64,000 bases of DNA from Xestospongia muta (taxonomy: Eukaryota; Porifera; Demospongiae; Haplosclerida; Petrosiidae). The stretch covers positions 8,296,923 to 8,360,922 of the forward strand of contig OY848922.1 of NCBI GenBank assembly GCA_963693285.1. The letters run 5' to 3'. Shown one piece after another: positions 46,615 through 58,706 of the stretch. The notes under the pieces were generated by a model. It was given only the letters and a program-made list of their open reading frames with translations. It was not told the origin of the DNA and ran no database searches. Both the position numbers and the translations under genes were made by a program. Numbering within the stretch: position 1 is the stretch's first letter; each line of letters starts with the position of its first letter.

Positions 46615-49600
46615 TTAAATGGTCTCATTGAAGTCTCTTATGATCTCAGACATTGTTGGACGTTCTCTAAGATTCTCCTTCAAACATCGTTTAATAAGAG
46701 CTTTAAACGCTTGTCGTCGAATACTGTTAATATGAAGTTGTCTCTGAGCTACCTCAGGAATACGACAGATCATCATTTCAATCAAGACAACACCATAACT
46801 GTAAACATCCATTGCAGGAGAATGGTCTCTTGGTACACCAGCTTCTGGAGCAGAATAAACTGGATTACCTGGATTGACTGTTCGACCAATCATTGGTTGA
46901 AGATTAGCTGAACCATAGTCTGATACCTTGGCTCTCCAACTGTAATCACCACGAGTAAGAAGGACATTAGCAGTGCTGACATCTCTATGTAGTATTGGGT
47001 CTGGTTTAAAGAGGTGAAGATAGTTGAGACCACAGGCTATATCTTGACTGATAGTCAAAACAGCAGGATAGGGTAGAGGACCAGTTTCTAGCTCTTTACG
47101 AAGGCTAGTTGGCATTAATTCTGATAGGATGATAGGAGTACCCTCTCGAGTGGCTCCTATGAACTGGAGGAGATTAGGATGACGTACTCGAGCAGCAATC
47201 TCCATTTCTCGTGTAAAAACTGATATGTTATATGGTGACAGGATAACTTCATGAAGACATTTGGCAGCTACTCTAAGGCCACGAAATTTAGCCACCTTGA
47301 CTTCTCCCCAACCTCCTTTCCCAAGGATCTCCACAGTCATCTCAATCTCCTCTCTCCTCACTACCCAGTGAGACTGTTCTTGTAACTGTTGAACTTGTTG
47401 TTGAAGAGTGACATTAACTTGCTGAGTTCGTTGAAGAGCAGTGGTTGAGTCCTGAAATTGTTGATGAAAATTATCACGTTCTTGACATAGTACTCTTTCT
47501 CTCTCTTGACTATCCTGTAGCTGTCGTCGTTCCCTCTCTTCTTGATCTTGTAGCTGTTGTAAAAGTAACCTTTCTCTATTTTCATAATCTCTTAGCTCAT
47601 GTTGAAGTGTAGCTTGAGTTTGTTGTTTCTCTTGAAGTTCTTGACGTAGTTGATTTAGTTGTCTTTTTTTTGTTTGAAGGTCCTCTTGAAGAGCTCTTGT
47701 CAAATCTATCTGCTGTTGTTTGGTATCTTGTAGCTCTTTGTTGGTAACTTCAAGTTGTTGTGTTAATCGTTGGATTTCTTTATCTTTCTCTTGTGACTCT
47801 TGATGTAACAAGGGAGAAGGTTGAAGACATGTAGGAGATTGGACAGTAAGTTGAGGTTGTCCATGTCTCACAAAAGGTTGTACAGATGTTTCTTGTCTCT
47901 TCTGTTGTATCTTAAGTTGATATTCTTCAGTTGATCCCAGGTTAGTTATTACATCTCCTATAGACCATTGGTTATAATTACATACTACAGTGAGAGGTAT
48001 AGTATGTTACAATAGTATTGAGTTATGAGACTAGTTTGTAATACAAACAGTTAGTGTGTCAACACTCCTATATCATACTGTGATAATACTGATAATGTGT
48101 GTGTGTACTATATAACAAATACTATCATCAATAGACAGTACTTACTAAGTTCTATCACTGTAGTATCATTGAGTTTACCATCAGGGTATCTATCTCCTCC
48201 AAATTGTATTACCCATACAGTGGTAGGTGACACATTCCATACTGAGAGGGAGTGGCCATGTCTCTCAGTCACTGACTCTGGTAGAGTGAGCTATAAGATG
48301 GAATATAGTGTACTATATGACATTATAATAATGATGTTATGATATTACTACAAAACTATTCATTATACATGTAACATCAGTGGATACATGTACTCTAGTA
48401 ACAGACTATAACTTTGTATCAACTGGTAGAGTTGACATGTTACAAGACTTTAAAACATGAACATAAGTACTTATGTACAGTCTTTAATAACTGAATTACA
48501 ACTATAAACAAATCAGATATATCAAAAGACTATACTATCATAAATGTTAACATACTATAGTGTCAGGACTACAGTTATAAAACCAGGTCATAAAAAACAA
48601 TAACTATTATTAATTATAAATTTTCTATAGATGAGTTATTTTCAGAGGTCAAAGTTCAAATAGTCACACTTTATTATGTCTCCTCATACTGTAGATCATA
48701 GACATTAACTCACTTTGTGTTAGAGTTAGGTCACATGATAACTAGTAACTAACCTTTGTCCATGTCTTTGTATCAATGTTAAATAACCAGCTGTCAGCAA
48801 TAAAAGTATAACTAACTCCACCCACCATCATCACATGTAAGTCACTGATAATAGTGGTAGCATGACCCCATCTACACTGAGGCCAATTGACTGATTTGTG
48901 AAGTGGTTCACTTATCTTCTCCCAGTGCTGGGTAGATAATACTCAAGTTAACATATTATACAATTAACATAACAGTAATTAATACTGTATACTGGGAAAT
49001 GTTTAAGAATATTGCTCATTTTATACTTTATGTGGATTTTAATTTAGTTACCATATTTCCTTCAATAAGACCTGGGACATCTATTTCAATATTCATCAAC
49101 AACAGGGAAATTTACTATTTGAGGACATTGTCTAATCAAGGACAGTATTTAAAATAAAATTGTGAATCATTAAAGTTTCTAGAGTTAGAAGTGATTATGA
49201 ACATTCCTGATAAACAATAGCTTTAAACTTTGTATATCAGTTAGTAAATGATAGATCAAGCTTTGACAGGAGTTTTAAATAAATATTACCTCCTTGTCAA
49301 CTCAATTGTTTACTCTAAGTGCTCTAAATTTGTTCATTCAACATTCTCAAACTTTAAACTTGATTACTCCACAATATTATACAGTAATTAAATACTTTAG
49401 CTTAGTACATATTGTACTCACCACTGCAGTCTCTGTACATTGTGCAATATACACAGTATTATCATAACCGTTAGGAGTATCACCACCAAATAACAGAGTT
49501 CTGTTATTTGGTAGTGATGTAAGAGTGAAGCTATCACAATGAGGTGGGTGTTCTCCGCTAATATCTGGTATTATCCACTGACCTGAAATACAAACAGTTA

Positions 49601-50269
49601 TAAAATTGTACTTGATGTATAATGTATTGATAACATGATATATTGATCTTCTTACCACTGGATAACTGATAGTAGTGGTGCTCATTAGTACGAACATCAT
49701 CACCATAAAGAGTACTATACTGAGCACCAGGTTGTGGAGAGGTGGGACGTGGACCAAGTCCACCAACTACCAGTAGATAATCCACTTTATTGAATGTAAG
49801 AGATATCATCCTACAGTGTGACTTCATCATTGGACCCATACTTGGATTAGTTGGGAACAGTTCATTCCATGTAAGTGAATCTGTTATTAATGCGTTGACA
49901 CTGTTGTGATGACACGGGTCATGATTACAATATCCTCCAAAGTAGTAGATCCTGTTACTGACAATAGTTGAGGCATAATAAGAGACACCCAGTGGAGGTT
50001 TTCCATTGGTAGGTTGTTGTTTCCACTTACCAGTTGGTAAGTGAAATAACTCAATAACAGAGGTCATCCTCCGTTTGACTTCATTATCATGTACAATAGG
50101 TAGACCATCTATACTACCACCCCACATGTAGAGGTAGTCACCCACTATATGTGTGGAGTGACCATCCCTCTTTGTAGGTACATAATAATCTGTAGAACAT
50201 GACACACACACACATAACAATAGATAACTATTATAATAATGTACTCAAACCTGATCTAGATGTAGCCAT
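46615..50269 (-). CDS. Kelch / coiled-coil / protein kinase fusion, copy 2, 6 exons, 800 aa
   Basis: Exons are 50251-50269, 49656-50189, 49422-49582, 48754-48927, 48146-48290 and 46615-47984 (801 codons), with the same phases as copy 1. The kelch blades are intact (LYMWGGSIDG, YYFGGYCNHD, LLVVGGLGPR, TLLFGGDTPNG, VMMVGGVSYT, VIQFGGDRYPDG). The coiled coil is rich in QLQELQEK-type heptads. The kinase keeps GKGGWGEV, the VAAKCL lysine, HRDVSTANVLL, DYG and APE and is nearly identical to copy 1. Differences between copies are densest in the kelch loops (around GDDVRTNE, for instance), while the kinase barely changes. That fits diversification of the recognition face, or conversion of the kinase half. 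Confidence 0.88.
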
Positions 50270-50475
50270 CTTTTCTACAGACACGCCCTTAATAAGAACC
50301 TCTCACTTATTTTAATTGAGGACAACTCACTACTTACAAGTTCCATCATAAAACAAGTAATCTTAGAATATACAAGTCATTTTATTTATTAGAACTTATT
50401 CCATTCACATGTATTAGTGTGTGTTAATACAGTATACAGTTAATGAGACATAAAATAGTACTGTATAACATCTTC

Positions 50476-51570
50476 TTAAGACTGCACTGTATCAGGTAGA
50501 CCTGACTTGTCTAAATCACTGAAATAAGGATGTTGTATAGCAGTCTTTGCTGACATTCTCTTCCCAGGATTATAAACCAACATTTGCTGATATTAAATAC
50601 AACTAGAATTAAAAGGATCACTCAACAATAACTTACCATTAATAGGTCACAGCCTGCTGCATCAAGTCGAGGACAAACTTGTTTTATTGTCTTACCAATC
50701 CATTTAGGAAAATTTGGTTTAAAGTTTGGTAGTTCTGTTACATTAGGCCATGTTGTATCATTAGGTGTGCCCAAAATCCTACAGGGAAACTAGTTAAACA
50801 AGTTTATAAAACCTGTTTGATAAACCTGAAAATTCGAAAGAGTTGATCAATTTCAGAATCTCCTTGAAACAAAGGTTTTTTATTAGACATTTCAGCAAAT
50901 ATACAAACTATACTCCACACATCAATGGGACAAGAATATCGTGCTGAACCAAGTAAGACTTCAGGGGCCCTGTACCACAGTGTTACGACCTGTGTAATTT
51001 AAAAAGAGGTCAGTGAGAGAGAGAGAGAGTGATACCTCATGGGTATATGCACGGACTGGTATACCAAAGGCTCGTCCAAGTCCAAAATCGGCCAGTTTAA
51101 TAGCACCTTTGGCATCAATTAACAGGTTTTGTGGTTTTAAGTCACGATGAATAATACGTCGACAATGACAGAAAACTGTACCTTTGAGGATCTGGTAAGT
51201 ATAACTCTATAAATATAAGAAATAATGAAGTAAATAATAATATTAATAATAGAACATCTACAATGGATATGACTACTATAATGTATGTTCATTGTAGATT
51301 GGTATCTGTATGTCCATCCATTGATCCATACATCCATCCATTCAGTTATATGTTTATCTATTAATCTATTTATCTATTCATCCATGTATCCATTTGTCAA
51401 TCTATGTATCCATCTATCAAATCATGTATCCATTACTACCTTTAGTAATACTGGATCAATATACTGTCCAGCTGGAATAGTATCAAGATATTTCTTTAAG
51501 TCCATACTCATGAATTCAAAAACAAGATAGAACTTAGAATCTTGATGAATTATTTCCTCAAGTCTACGAT

Positions 51571-51609
<39 letters not shown>

Positions 51610-51926
51610 TTCGAGGCATTCTATCAGGATACTCCGCTTACTTCACAATACACACACACACACACTCTCACTTACGTCACAACATTAGGATGTTGAACTT
51701 CCTTCAATATTGAAATTTCTCTAATAGCTGTACTGGGCACACCTTCTTCCTCACTCTCAAGACGTATTTTCTTTAAGGCAACAAACTTACCAGTGGCTTT
51801 ATGTCTAACCTTTAAAAAGAGTAAGAGATACTATTCAATATACCATGGATGATGACTTACCTTGTAAACAACACCATAAGTCCCTTCTCCAATCCTTTCA
51901 ATCTTTGTATAATCGTCTATAGACAT
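50476..51926 (-). CDS. CDK1: Cyclin-dependent kinase 1 (CDK1), apparently intact, 6 or more exons
   Basis: CDK1 with cyclins drives entry into mitosis. Exon 1 is 51861-51926 ([20 protein letters not shown]), exon 2 51676-51809 ([27 protein letters not shown]), exon 3 51440-51563 ([20 protein letters not shown]); later exons lie to 50476. Motifs: the inhibitory Thr-Tyr pair in GEGTYG, the PSTAIRE cyclin helix, [23 protein letters not shown], the T-loop [18 protein letters not shown] and [17 protein letters not shown]. The C-terminus is [23 protein letters not shown] replaces the usual DFGLA. No broken frame was seen. It sits between two kelch-kinase copies; whether this is the organism's only functional CDK1 cannot be told here. 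Confidence 0.85.
51302..51435. repeat. TCCATCCATT-type microsatellite in a CDK1 intron
   Basis: Degenerate ATCCATCTAT / CCATTCA tetranucleotides in the third intron; an orthologous tract is at 44285-44415 in CDK1 copy A. Confidence 0.6.
51569..51606. repeat. (GA)n microsatellite in CDK1 intron 2
   Basis: About 19 GA units directly beside the exon 3 acceptor. On the coding strand it is a CT tract that serves as the polypyrimidine stretch. Copy A has a much shorter tract at the same place. Confidence 0.85.
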
Positions 51927-52293
51927 GACTGCTCTTTTTAAATATTTTCTTGACTTGGTCCTACTGAGGTAAGTACTGGTACTTCTTCCACACATTCATT
52001 GAATTAGACATTTTGACTATTAGATGTTTTGGGATTAGATATTCTGGGATCTCCCGCCCCCTAATATAATAGAGATAATTAATAATAATGATATTAACCA
52101 ATGAATGAAATAGTTATTAATACTAGTTATTAAACAAGATTATAATAGACCACACTAGTTTATTATGATATGTTGTTGTTACATAATATTACATAATCAT
52201 GAACTATTGTACTGATAAATTTATAAGTTAGAGGATAGAATTATTGAAAGATTTAGTGTAATATAAAGGGGTGTGGTAGTGGGTGTGGTTTAC
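51927..52293. other. Spacer between CDK1 and the EXOSC8 fragment
   Basis: CDK1 promoter region, then sequence (aatataatagagataattaa) shared with 58.82 kb where EXOSC8 has its last exon. Here that exon has been lost at about 52065. Confidence 0.5.
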
Positions 52294-52560
52294 CTAGTTT
52301 ATACACTCCAGCTAATATATTCTTGTCAGTGACTACAATACTCACTAAACCAGAACATAGTGACATCTCACCTCCTGTAGGATCAAGGAGACTAGACCAT
52401 CTAGAGGACAATATTACATCATAGTTACTAATGTAACCACACCCACTTATGATGAATGGCAAATGAGACTGATACAGGTAGTCAACCACAATGTAGTGGA
52501 GTATGTGTTGCCATGGAAACACTGGACTTTCTGACTCAATAGTAACAGTTGGTAGCTTGA
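52294..52560 (-). pseudogene. EXOSC8 (RRP43) 3' fragment, copy 1, broken
   Basis: It corresponds to two exons of the exosome subunit EXOSC8. The first (52446-52560) has lost a base (CCAGTGTTTCC for CCAGTGGTTTCC on the coding strand) and gained a TGA where the second copy reads TCA. The second (WSSLLDPTGGEMSLCSGLVS to AGVYKLG) is readable. Neither the final exon nor any 5' exon is present nearby. It is therefore a dead duplicate of 59062-59329. Confidence 0.75.
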
Positions 52561-52599
52561 CTAAAAAATGAAACATATCACGTAATAATGTGGAACTTC

Positions 52600-52835
52600 C
52601 CAGTAAGGACACCCTCTATATTGAGGGTAATGTCCGTGTTTGCCTACTAATTGATGCATAGTGTGATTTTACTACACTTAATAAGACCTACCCTTTCATG
52701 TCTTGACACATCCTTTAGTGTGTTAATACTTACCCACAAAAATGTACATGATATAAGACTGTGATAACTAAATTGGATACCTTGTGTGTGTGTGTATAAA
52801 GAACATTTTTTGCAATTGGTAACATTCATTTTATC
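52600..52835. other. Spacer before the FLYWCH/MULE relic
   Basis: No supported feature apart from a short TGTGTGTG run and a piece of the 58-bp repeat core (accctctatattgaggg). Confidence 0.4.
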
Positions 52836-53678
52836 ATGGATTTCACTACTACTAAGAGAGGACCTAGGGCACTTATTTATAGAGGACACAGATATGTTAT
52901 TAATAGAAGAGGACAGGATGGTAGAATTTTCTGGAGATGTGGGAGAAGTAGGAGCTGCAGTGGTTCTATTACTACAATGGATGATAACATTCTATCTCAA
53001 AGAGATGTCCATAATCATGAGCCAGACGAGGATGAAATTGCAATAGAAAAAATTGTTTCCAACATGAAGATAAAGCCCATGGAGACTACAAGACCAATTC
53101 CTGCTATACATCATGATGCATTTCATGAGATAGCTAGCATGAACAACAAAGATGATCTTGCCTCAAAGATGCCTACATTTGATCAATGTAAAACATCTTT
53201 GTATGACAGTCGGCGTAAACAATTACCAACAATTCCTGAAAGTCGGGGAGATGTACATTTTAATGACAAATAGGTTAAGACACCTTCTGGAGAACCTTTT
53301 CTTATTGCTGAGGATGGAGACGGAGATGATAAGCTAAGAATATTTGGAACAGACAAAACTATTGAGCTACTATGTGAGTCAGATACAATTTATGGACCAC
53401 GGACCAACAATCATTTAGAGGGTTGACATAACCGATTAAAAAGAGTCGTCAGAAAACCACACCCTAACATCTTCGAATGTGTGGAGATTTTTCAAAGGGA
53501 GCAAACATCCACAGAAATATCTCTCCAACAGTTATCAACAGGATCAAAACCACTTAGAAGGACCTTAAAGTCAATAACAAGAGACAAAAAGGTTACTGAA
53601 CTTAAGAAAAGGTTTTCAAATAATGCTATCAGCTTGTCTGAATATGTAGCTGGTATGGCTGCACACACTAACATATAG
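52836..53678 (+). pseudogene. FLYWCH zinc-finger / MULE-type transposase deletion derivative
   Basis: The first part is a FLYWCH zinc finger (GHRYVINRRGQDGRIFWRCG, then RSCSGSI and HNHEPDED). This fold is common at the front of Mutator-like (MULE) transposases and proteins derived from them. TAG at 53271 interrupts the frame before TPSGEPFLIAEDGDGDDKL. The sequence then reaches ELLCESDTIYG, the start of a MULE catalytic core, and jumps to NNHLEG*HNRLKRVVRKPH, the family's C-terminal block with Trp turned into a stop (TGA at 53425). The whole catalytic domain between is missing. The element is an internal deletion that cannot transpose on its own. Confidence 0.72.
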
Positions 53679-54156
53679 GTAAATTTAGAACTTACATATC
53701 TGTAGTCATATAATACAATACTTACCTTTTCTATATTTTACATTCCACCATTTTGAAAATAATTATTATTAATTTAATGAATACTTAATAAGTAGGTAAA
53801 ACTGTAATATATGAGAATTAGTAGGCAAAAGTGGAGTAGGCGAACCAGGGATAATCCATCTTGAGGGATCTTGACATAGTAGGAGGTGGACCATTTTAAA
53901 GATCAACTTATTATATTATAAATAATAACTTGTTAATATAAAATTAATAAATGAAAAAGGTCACATACAAAAGATTATTCATAAGTAATACTAATTATAT
54001 TATAATGTCCATATATGGTAATACACTCAATACTAATAATAATTCTAGTCACACAGTAATACAACAGTAATATACAAACTATTAAATAATATAATAGTCA
54101 TAGTACATTATAGGAGGATTATACTAAATGAACTACTTACATATATAGTGGATGAA
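53679..54156. other. Spacer downstream of kelch-kinase copy 3
   Basis: The part from about 53868 is nearly repeated at 59665-59950, showing that the 3' flank was duplicated too. No gene seen. Confidence 0.5.
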
Positions 54157-57100
54157 CTACATATGTTCAAGGTAAGTAAGTACTTGAGAAATAGATGGAC
54201 GAACTTGACTCTCACGAGAGAGACATCTTTGAATGAGACGTTTCATAGTTGGCCACTGGATAGTCTCTGATTGAGTCATTTTGTCAGCTGTTTTAGAAGC
54301 AGGAGGTCGACGTAGGATGATCTCCATTAGTAGGACACCAAAACTAAAAACGTCCATTGCTGGAGAATGTTGATCTGGAAATGGTGCTTCAGGTGCAGAA
54401 TAAAAAGGATTACCAGGAGCTACGCTACTAGCCGAGATACTTTGAACAAGATTAGCTGAGCCATAATCAGAGAGTTTAGCCTTCCACATTCCACTACCAG
54501 ATGGTTCAAGGAGGACATTAGGACTACTAACATCACGATGTAGTATAGGGTGTGGTTGCCAGAGATGAAGGTAGTTTAAAGCACGAGATATGTCTTGGGC
54601 AATCCTGATAATTTGAGGTCTTGTTAGTGGAGATTTCTCAATTTCTTTTCGAAGACTTGTTGGCATTAATTCAGATAGGATGATAGGAGTACCCACTCGA
54701 GTGGCTCCTATGAACTGGAGGAGATTGGGATGACGAACTCGAGCAGCAATCTCCATTTCTCTTGTAAAAACTGATATGTTATATGGTGACAGGATAACTT
54801 CATGAAGACATTTGGCAGCTACTCTAAGACCACGAAATTTAGCCACCTTGACTTCTCCCCAACCTCCTTTCCCAAGGACCTCCTCACTTATCTCAATTTC
54901 CTCTCTCCTCACTACCCAGTGAGACTGTTCTTGTAACAGTTGCTGAACATGTTGTTGAAGAGTTGCATTAACTTGGTGTGTTTGTTGTTCCCTCTCTACT
55001 TGATTTTGTAGCTGTTGTTGAAGTAACCTTTCTCTATTTTCATAATCTCTTAGCTCACGTTGAAGAGTAGCTTGAGTTTGTTGTTTCTCTTGTAGTTCTA
55101 CATGTAGTTGCTGTAATTGTCTTTCTTTTGTCTGAAGAGCCTCTTGAAGAGCTCTTGTCACATCTATCTGCTGTTCTTTGGTATCTTTTAGGTCTTTGTT
55201 GGTAACTTCAAGTAGTCGTGTTAATCGTTAGATTTCTCTATCTTTCTCTTGTGACTCTTGAGAGGACGAAGAAGGTTGATGACGTGTCAGAGATTGGACA
55301 GTAGGTTGAGGTTGTCCATGTCTCACAAAAGGTTGTACAGATGTTTCTTGTCTTTTCTGTTGTAGCTTAAGTTGATATTCTTCAGTTGACCTCAGGTTAG
55401 TTATTACATCTTTTAAAAACCATTGGCCATCATTACATACTACAGTGAGAGATATAGTATGTTACAATAGTATTGAGTTATCAGACTAGTTTGTACTCCT
55501 ATATCATACTGTGATAATACTGATAATGTGTGCGTGTACTATATAACAAATACTATCGTCAATAGACAGTACTTACTAAGTTCTATCACTGTAGTATCAT
55601 TGAGTTTACCAGCAGGACTGATATATCCTCCAAATTGTATTACCCATACAGTGGTAGGTGACACTTTCCATACTGAGAGGGAGTGGGTACATCTCTTAGT
55701 AACTGAGTCTGGTATAGTGAGCTATAAGATGGAATATAGTGTACTATATGACATTATAATAATGATGTTATGATATTACTACAAAACTAGTCATTATACA
55801 TGTAACATCAGTGGATACATGTACTCTAGTAACAGACTATAACTTTGTATCAACTAGTAGAGTTGACATGTTACAAGACTTTAAAACATGAACATAAGTA
55901 CTTATGTACAGTCTTTAATAACTGAATTACAACTATAAACAAATCAGATATATTAAAAGACTATATTATCATAAATGTTAACATACTATAGTGTCAGGAC
56001 TACAGTTATAAAACCAGGTCATAAAAACAATAACCATTATTAATTATAAAGTTTCTACAGATGAGGGTTATTTTCAGAGGTCAAAGTTCAAATAGTCATA
56101 CTTTATTATGTCCCCTCATACTGTAGATCATAGACATTAACTCACTTTGTGTTAGAGTTAGGTCACATGATAACTAGTAACTAACCTTTGTCCATGCCTT
56201 TGTATCATTGTTAAATAACCAGCTGTCAGCAATAGCATTCCATGATTTATTAAATCCACCTACCATTATAACATGTAGGTCACTGATAATAGTGGTAGCA
56301 TGATCACATCTACTCTGAGGCCAATTCACTGATTTGAGAAGTGGTTCACGTATCTTCTCCCAGTGCTGGGTAGATAATACTCAAGTTAACATATTATACA
56401 ATTAACATAGCAGTAATTAATACTGTATACTAGGAAATGTTTAAGAATATTACTCATTTTATACTTTATGTGAATTTTAATTTAGTTACCATATTTCCTT
56501 CAATAAGACCTGGGACATCTATTTCAATATTCATCAACAACAGGGTAATTTACTATTTGAGGACATTATACAGCATTTATTCAAGGTCATCATCAATTTC
56601 ATTGATATAATAAAAGGGAGGCTACTATTCAAGAGTGACATTTAGTCAAGGAAATATGGTATCACTATAGTTGACTATAGGAATGTTTCAGTTATCATTA
56701 TAACCTCTAAGTTGACTAAACAAATATTAACAAACAGTGAATCACATTTAGTCAAGGAAATATGGTATCATTATAGTTGACTATAGGAATGTTTCAGTTA
56801 TCACTATAACCTCTAAGTTGACTAAACAAATATTAACAAACAGTGAATCACATTTAGTCAAGGAAATATGGTATCATTATAGTTGACTATAGGAATGTTT
56901 CAGTTATCACTATAACCTCTAAGTTGACTAAACAAATATTAACAAACAGTGAATCACTTGTTCATTAATAAAACAGTTCCTAATAATAATATAAAGACAC
57001 TATACTCTAAATTTAGTTCATTCAACATTCTCAAACTTTAAACTTGATTACTCCACAATATTATATAGTAACTAAATACTTTAACTTAGTACATATTGTA

Positions 57101-57953
57101 CTCACCACTGAAGTCTTTGTACATTGTGCAGTATACACAGTGTTATCACGACCATTAGGAGTCCTACCACCAAATAACAGAGCTCTGTTATTTGGTAGTG
57201 ATGTAAGAGTGAAGCTACTGCAAGGTGGTGGACGTTTTCCACTGATAAATGGTATTATCCACTGACCTGAAATACAAACAGTTATAAAATTGTACTTGAT
57301 GTATAATGTATTGATAACATGATATATTGATCTTCTTACCACTGGATAACTGATAGTAATGGTGCTCATTAGTACAAACAATATCATTATAAGCATAATT
57401 ATACTGAGCACCAGGTTGTGGAGTGGTAGGACATGGACCAATACCACCAACTACCAGTAGATAATCCACTTTATTGAATGTAAGAGATATCATCCCACAC
57501 TCTGACTTTATCATCGGACTCATATTTGGATTAGTTTGGAACAGTTTATTCCATGTAAGTGAATCTGTTATTAATGAGTTGAGACTGTTGTGATGACACT
57601 GGTCATGATTACAATGGCCTCCAAAGTAGTAGATCCTGTTACTGATAACAGTTGAGGCATAATTATAGACACCCAGTGGAGGTTTTCCATTCGTAGGTCA
57701 TTGGTCCCACTTACCTGTTGGTAAGTGAAATAACTCAATAACAGAGGTCATCCTCCATTTGATTTCATTATCATGTTCTCTAGGGAGACCATCTATATCA
57801 CCACCCCACATGTAGAGGTAGTCACCCACTATATGTGTGGAGTGACGTGACCTCTTTTTAGGTACATAATAGTCTGTAAAACATGACACACACACACATA
57901 ACAATAGATAACTATTATAATAATGTAGTCAAACCTGATCTAGATGTGGCCAT
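54157..57953 (-). pseudogene. Kelch / coiled-coil / kinase copy 3 with two nonsense codons and a different kinase C-lobe
   Basis: Same exon layout as copies 1 and 2, ATG at 57951-57953. In the kelch part, CGA (Arg) has become TGA at 57698-57700 (HLPTGKWDQ then stop). In the coiled-coil part, CAA (Gln) has become TAA at 55228-55230. Both are C-to-T type changes. The kinase itself is open (residual frame from about 55227 to 54157) with GKGGWGEV, VAAKCL, HRDVSSPNVLL and DYGSAN. From MPTSLRKEIEKSPL onward its C-lobe differs widely from copies 1, 2 and 4 (DVFSFGVLLMEIILRRPP, ending LEHM). A separate kinase product from an internal start is possible but unproven. Confidence 0.85.
56639..56956. repeat. 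106-bp tandem repeat, 3 copies, in copy 3 intron
   Basis: Units start (CATTTAGTC) at 56639, 56745 and 56851. The unit includes the right end of the transposon-like insertion (GTCAAGGAAATATGGT), present once in copies 1 and 4. It is a local expansion unique to this copy. Confidence 0.9.
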
Positions 57954-57967
57954 CTTTTCTACAGACA

Positions 57968-58300
57968 CTATGTCATAGTACATTTGGTCCCCCCCCTAAA
58001 TTTGTCCCCTGGGACTTATTACATGTACACTAGTGCAAAATGTCCCTGGGGATAATAATGATTTGAAAATAATAATACAACATATGAACAACTGTCACAA
58101 AACAATTCTGAATTTCTTTTTCCATGCTTCTGTCAGACATTCACACAAACATTGTGGTACCATTTATTACACAAACTTCATGAAAGTAGATGATTACGAA
58201 ATGCATGTTGTATATATACTTTTTGAGATGGATTTTCACCATAACAAAGTGATGTCGCGAAAGACAATGCAAAGAGACCACAATCATTTCTACTATGTAT
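57968..58300. other. Unique insertion upstream of kelch-kinase copy 3
   Basis: The spacers upstream of copies 1 and 2 are nearly identical to each other. Here about 330 bases of unrelated sequence (starting gtcatagtacatttggtccc, with a C9 run) replace the middle of that spacer. No coding potential or clear terminal repeats were recognised. It also replaces part of the promoter region of copy 3. Confidence 0.55.
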
Positions 58301-58339
58301 TATTGTGTGTTAATATAGTATACAGTTAATGAGACATAA

Positions 58340-58540
58340 AATAGTACTGTATAACATCTTAAGACTGCACTGTATCACGTAGACCTGACTTGTCTAAATC
58401 ACTGAAATAAGGATGTTGTATAGCAGTCTTTGCTGACATTCTCTTCCCAGGATTATAAACCAACATTTGCTGATATTAAATACAACTAGAATTAAAAGGA
58501 TCATTGAACAATAACTTACCATTAATAGGTCACATGGAAA
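58340..58540 (-). pseudogene. CDK1 fragment, copy C (last exon only)
   Basis: It matches the last coding exon of CDK1 and the adjoining intron up to AATAGGTCACA, where similarity stops abruptly. The [12 protein letters not shown] end can be read. Nothing else of CDK1 follows, so it is a truncated duplicate. Confidence 0.82.
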
Positions 58541-58599
58541 GGAATGTTTCTCTCTACAAAAAGAGCAGGTCATACCAGACTATAGTCCATATTGTATTG

Positions 58600-58695
58600 A
58601 TCATATAGTTATAGTTACAACAAGTACTAATAATATGGTCTGTTATTAGAAACTATTTAAAGTACATGTCATATTGGTCATTACATAATGGTATA
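58600..58695 (+). pseudogene. Second WDR47 tail relic (diverged)
   Basis: A decayed version of the WDR47 end (gttatagttacaacaagtac, ggtctgttattagaaact), on the plus strand as in WDR47. It is older than the relic at 46.1 kb by its greater divergence. Confidence 0.65.
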
Positions 58696-58706
58696 ATAAA
58701 TAATAC

